Shown: piece by piece, positions 63,538 to 64,000 of the stretch | How positions within the stretch are numbered: position 1 is the stretch's first letter | How the letters are laid out: every line of letters starts with the position of its first letter | Assembly (NCBI GenBank): GCA_963785255.1 | Contig: CAWAUR010000014.1 | Span: 372,001-436,000, forward strand | Origin: Bog-159 sp963785255 | GTDB lineage: Bacteria > Acidobacteriota > Terriglobia > Bryobacterales > Bryobacteraceae | Direction of reading: 5' to 3' | DNA: 64,000 nucleotides | The notes under the pieces: generated by a model | Databases searched by the model: none | The model's input: only the letters and a program-made list of their open reading frames with translations | Told to the model about the DNA's origin: nothing | Program-made: the position numbers and the translations under genes

Positions 63538-64000
63538 TTGACCAGTCCATCCAGCATCACACGCCCGAAAGTCACCATCGACGGCAATGAAGCCGCGGCC
63601 TATGTGGCCCACCAGATCAACGAAGTCATCGCCATTTACCCGATTACGCCCTCGTCGCCCATGGGCGAATGGGCCGACCAGTGGTCCGCCGAGCTGAAAC
63701 CGAACATCTGGGGCACGGTGCCCATGGTGGTCGAGATGCAGAGCGAAGGCGGGGCGGCGGGCGCGCTGCATGGCGCACTGCAATCCGGCTCGCTCACTAC
63801 CACCTTTACGGCCTCGCAAGGCCTGCTGCTGATGATCCCCAATATGTATAAGATCGCCGGCGAACTGACGGCCACGGTCTTCCACATTGCGGCGCGCACG
63901 CTGGCCTCCCAGGCGCTTTCGATTTTCGGCGACCATAGCGACGTGATGGCCGCGCGCGCCACTGGCTTCGGCATGCTGGCTTCCAACTCGGTGCAGGAGG
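63538..64000 (+). CDS. nifJ: pyruvate:ferredoxin (flavodoxin) oxidoreductase, N-terminal part
   Basis: The gene runs off the right edge; 154 codons are seen. TTG 63538, preceded by AGAGGGGGAAG, is the likely start (TSPSSITRPKVTIDGNEAA). The visible part is domain I of a single-chain PFOR: AAAYVAHQINEVIAIYPITP, SSPMGEWADQWSAELKPNIW, VPMVVEMQSEGGAAGALHGA, LTTTFTASQGLLLMIPNMYK. This domain binds pyruvate/CoA and precedes the gamma, Fe-S and TPP domains. The enzyme oxidises pyruvate to acetyl-CoA with ferredoxin or flavodoxin and is typical of anaerobic or microaerobic metabolism. Confidence 0.92.
   Translation, partial: MTSPSSITRPKVTIDGNEAAAYVAHQINEVIAIYPITPSSPMGEWADQWSAELKPNIWGTVPMVVEMQSEGGAAGALHGALQSGSLTTTFTASQGLLLMIPNMYKIAGELTATVFHIAARTLASQALSIFGDHSDVMAARATGFGMLASNSVQE

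Overview
The window is GC-rich, gene-dense chromosomal DNA from a Gram-negative bacterium, most likely an acidobacterium near Candidatus Solibacter / Bryobacter. This placement is an inference. It rests on a duplicated-orphan (ADOP-type) MacB-like permease, a DUF1800/DUF1501 secreted pair, tandem TIGR03118 proteins, an LptD outer-membrane assembly protein, a TonB-dependent receptor, many Tat/Sec-exported proteins of unknown role, and two families of dispersed GC-rich palindromic repeats between genes.

Layout. 1-3230: the 5' part of a tRNA (minus), a small unknown gene with a broken HNH-nuclease partner lying between two 30-bp near-identical repeats, then an RSH (p)ppGpp enzyme and a DUF971 protein. 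3240-9690: a decay zone holding ORF6N, cupin and AhpD-like relics, an intact DUF488 gene, and frameshifted ComA-like, MmgE/PrpD and gamma-glutamyltranspeptidase genes. 10796-17927: a four-gene signalling operon (TonB receptor, YfiR-like protein, CHASE8-type hybrid histidine kinase, REC-PAS-GGDEF-EAL protein). 17995-23467: OsmC, S9 peptidase, thymidine kinase and a frameshifted vanadium haloperoxidase. 24185-26756: two tandem sigma/anti-sigma pairs, one decaying, the other with an exported CxxCH motif. 27048-34322: a DUF3455 protein, a toxin-antitoxin relic, a PIG-L deacetylase, an AI-2E-type transporter, a HupE/UreJ-like membrane protein and the DUF1800/DUF1501 pair.

34490-37817: three tandem TIGR03118 genes, each with its own consensus promoter; two carry an inserted CxxCH. 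38023-44956: a large hybrid kinase, a PLP-dependent transsulfuration-type enzyme, a Gfo/Idh/MocA oxidoreductase and an unknown secreted protein. 45265-45552: two tandem copies of a probable small RNA, each with promoter, hairpin and terminator; the hairpin shows a compensatory base change. 45554-52096: GH27 glycosidase, a stress-type glycine-rich protein, an RpoD-type sigma factor, a coiled-coil protein, CoaE and an HtrA-like protease. 52293-55240: an ADOP permease flanked by a segmental duplication of the htrA 3' end. 55266-64000: LptD, an RDD protein, isocitrate dehydrogenase, PurE, two tandem PEGA proteins and the start of pyruvate:ferredoxin oxidoreductase.

The strongest candidates for something undescribed are the tandem structured RNAs, the CxxCH-bearing anti-sigma and TIGR03118 proteins, and the YfiR/hybrid-kinase/c-di-GMP operon headed by a TonB receptor. 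The many frameshifts, several at homopolymers, could be true decay or assembly error; the sequence alone cannot settle this.
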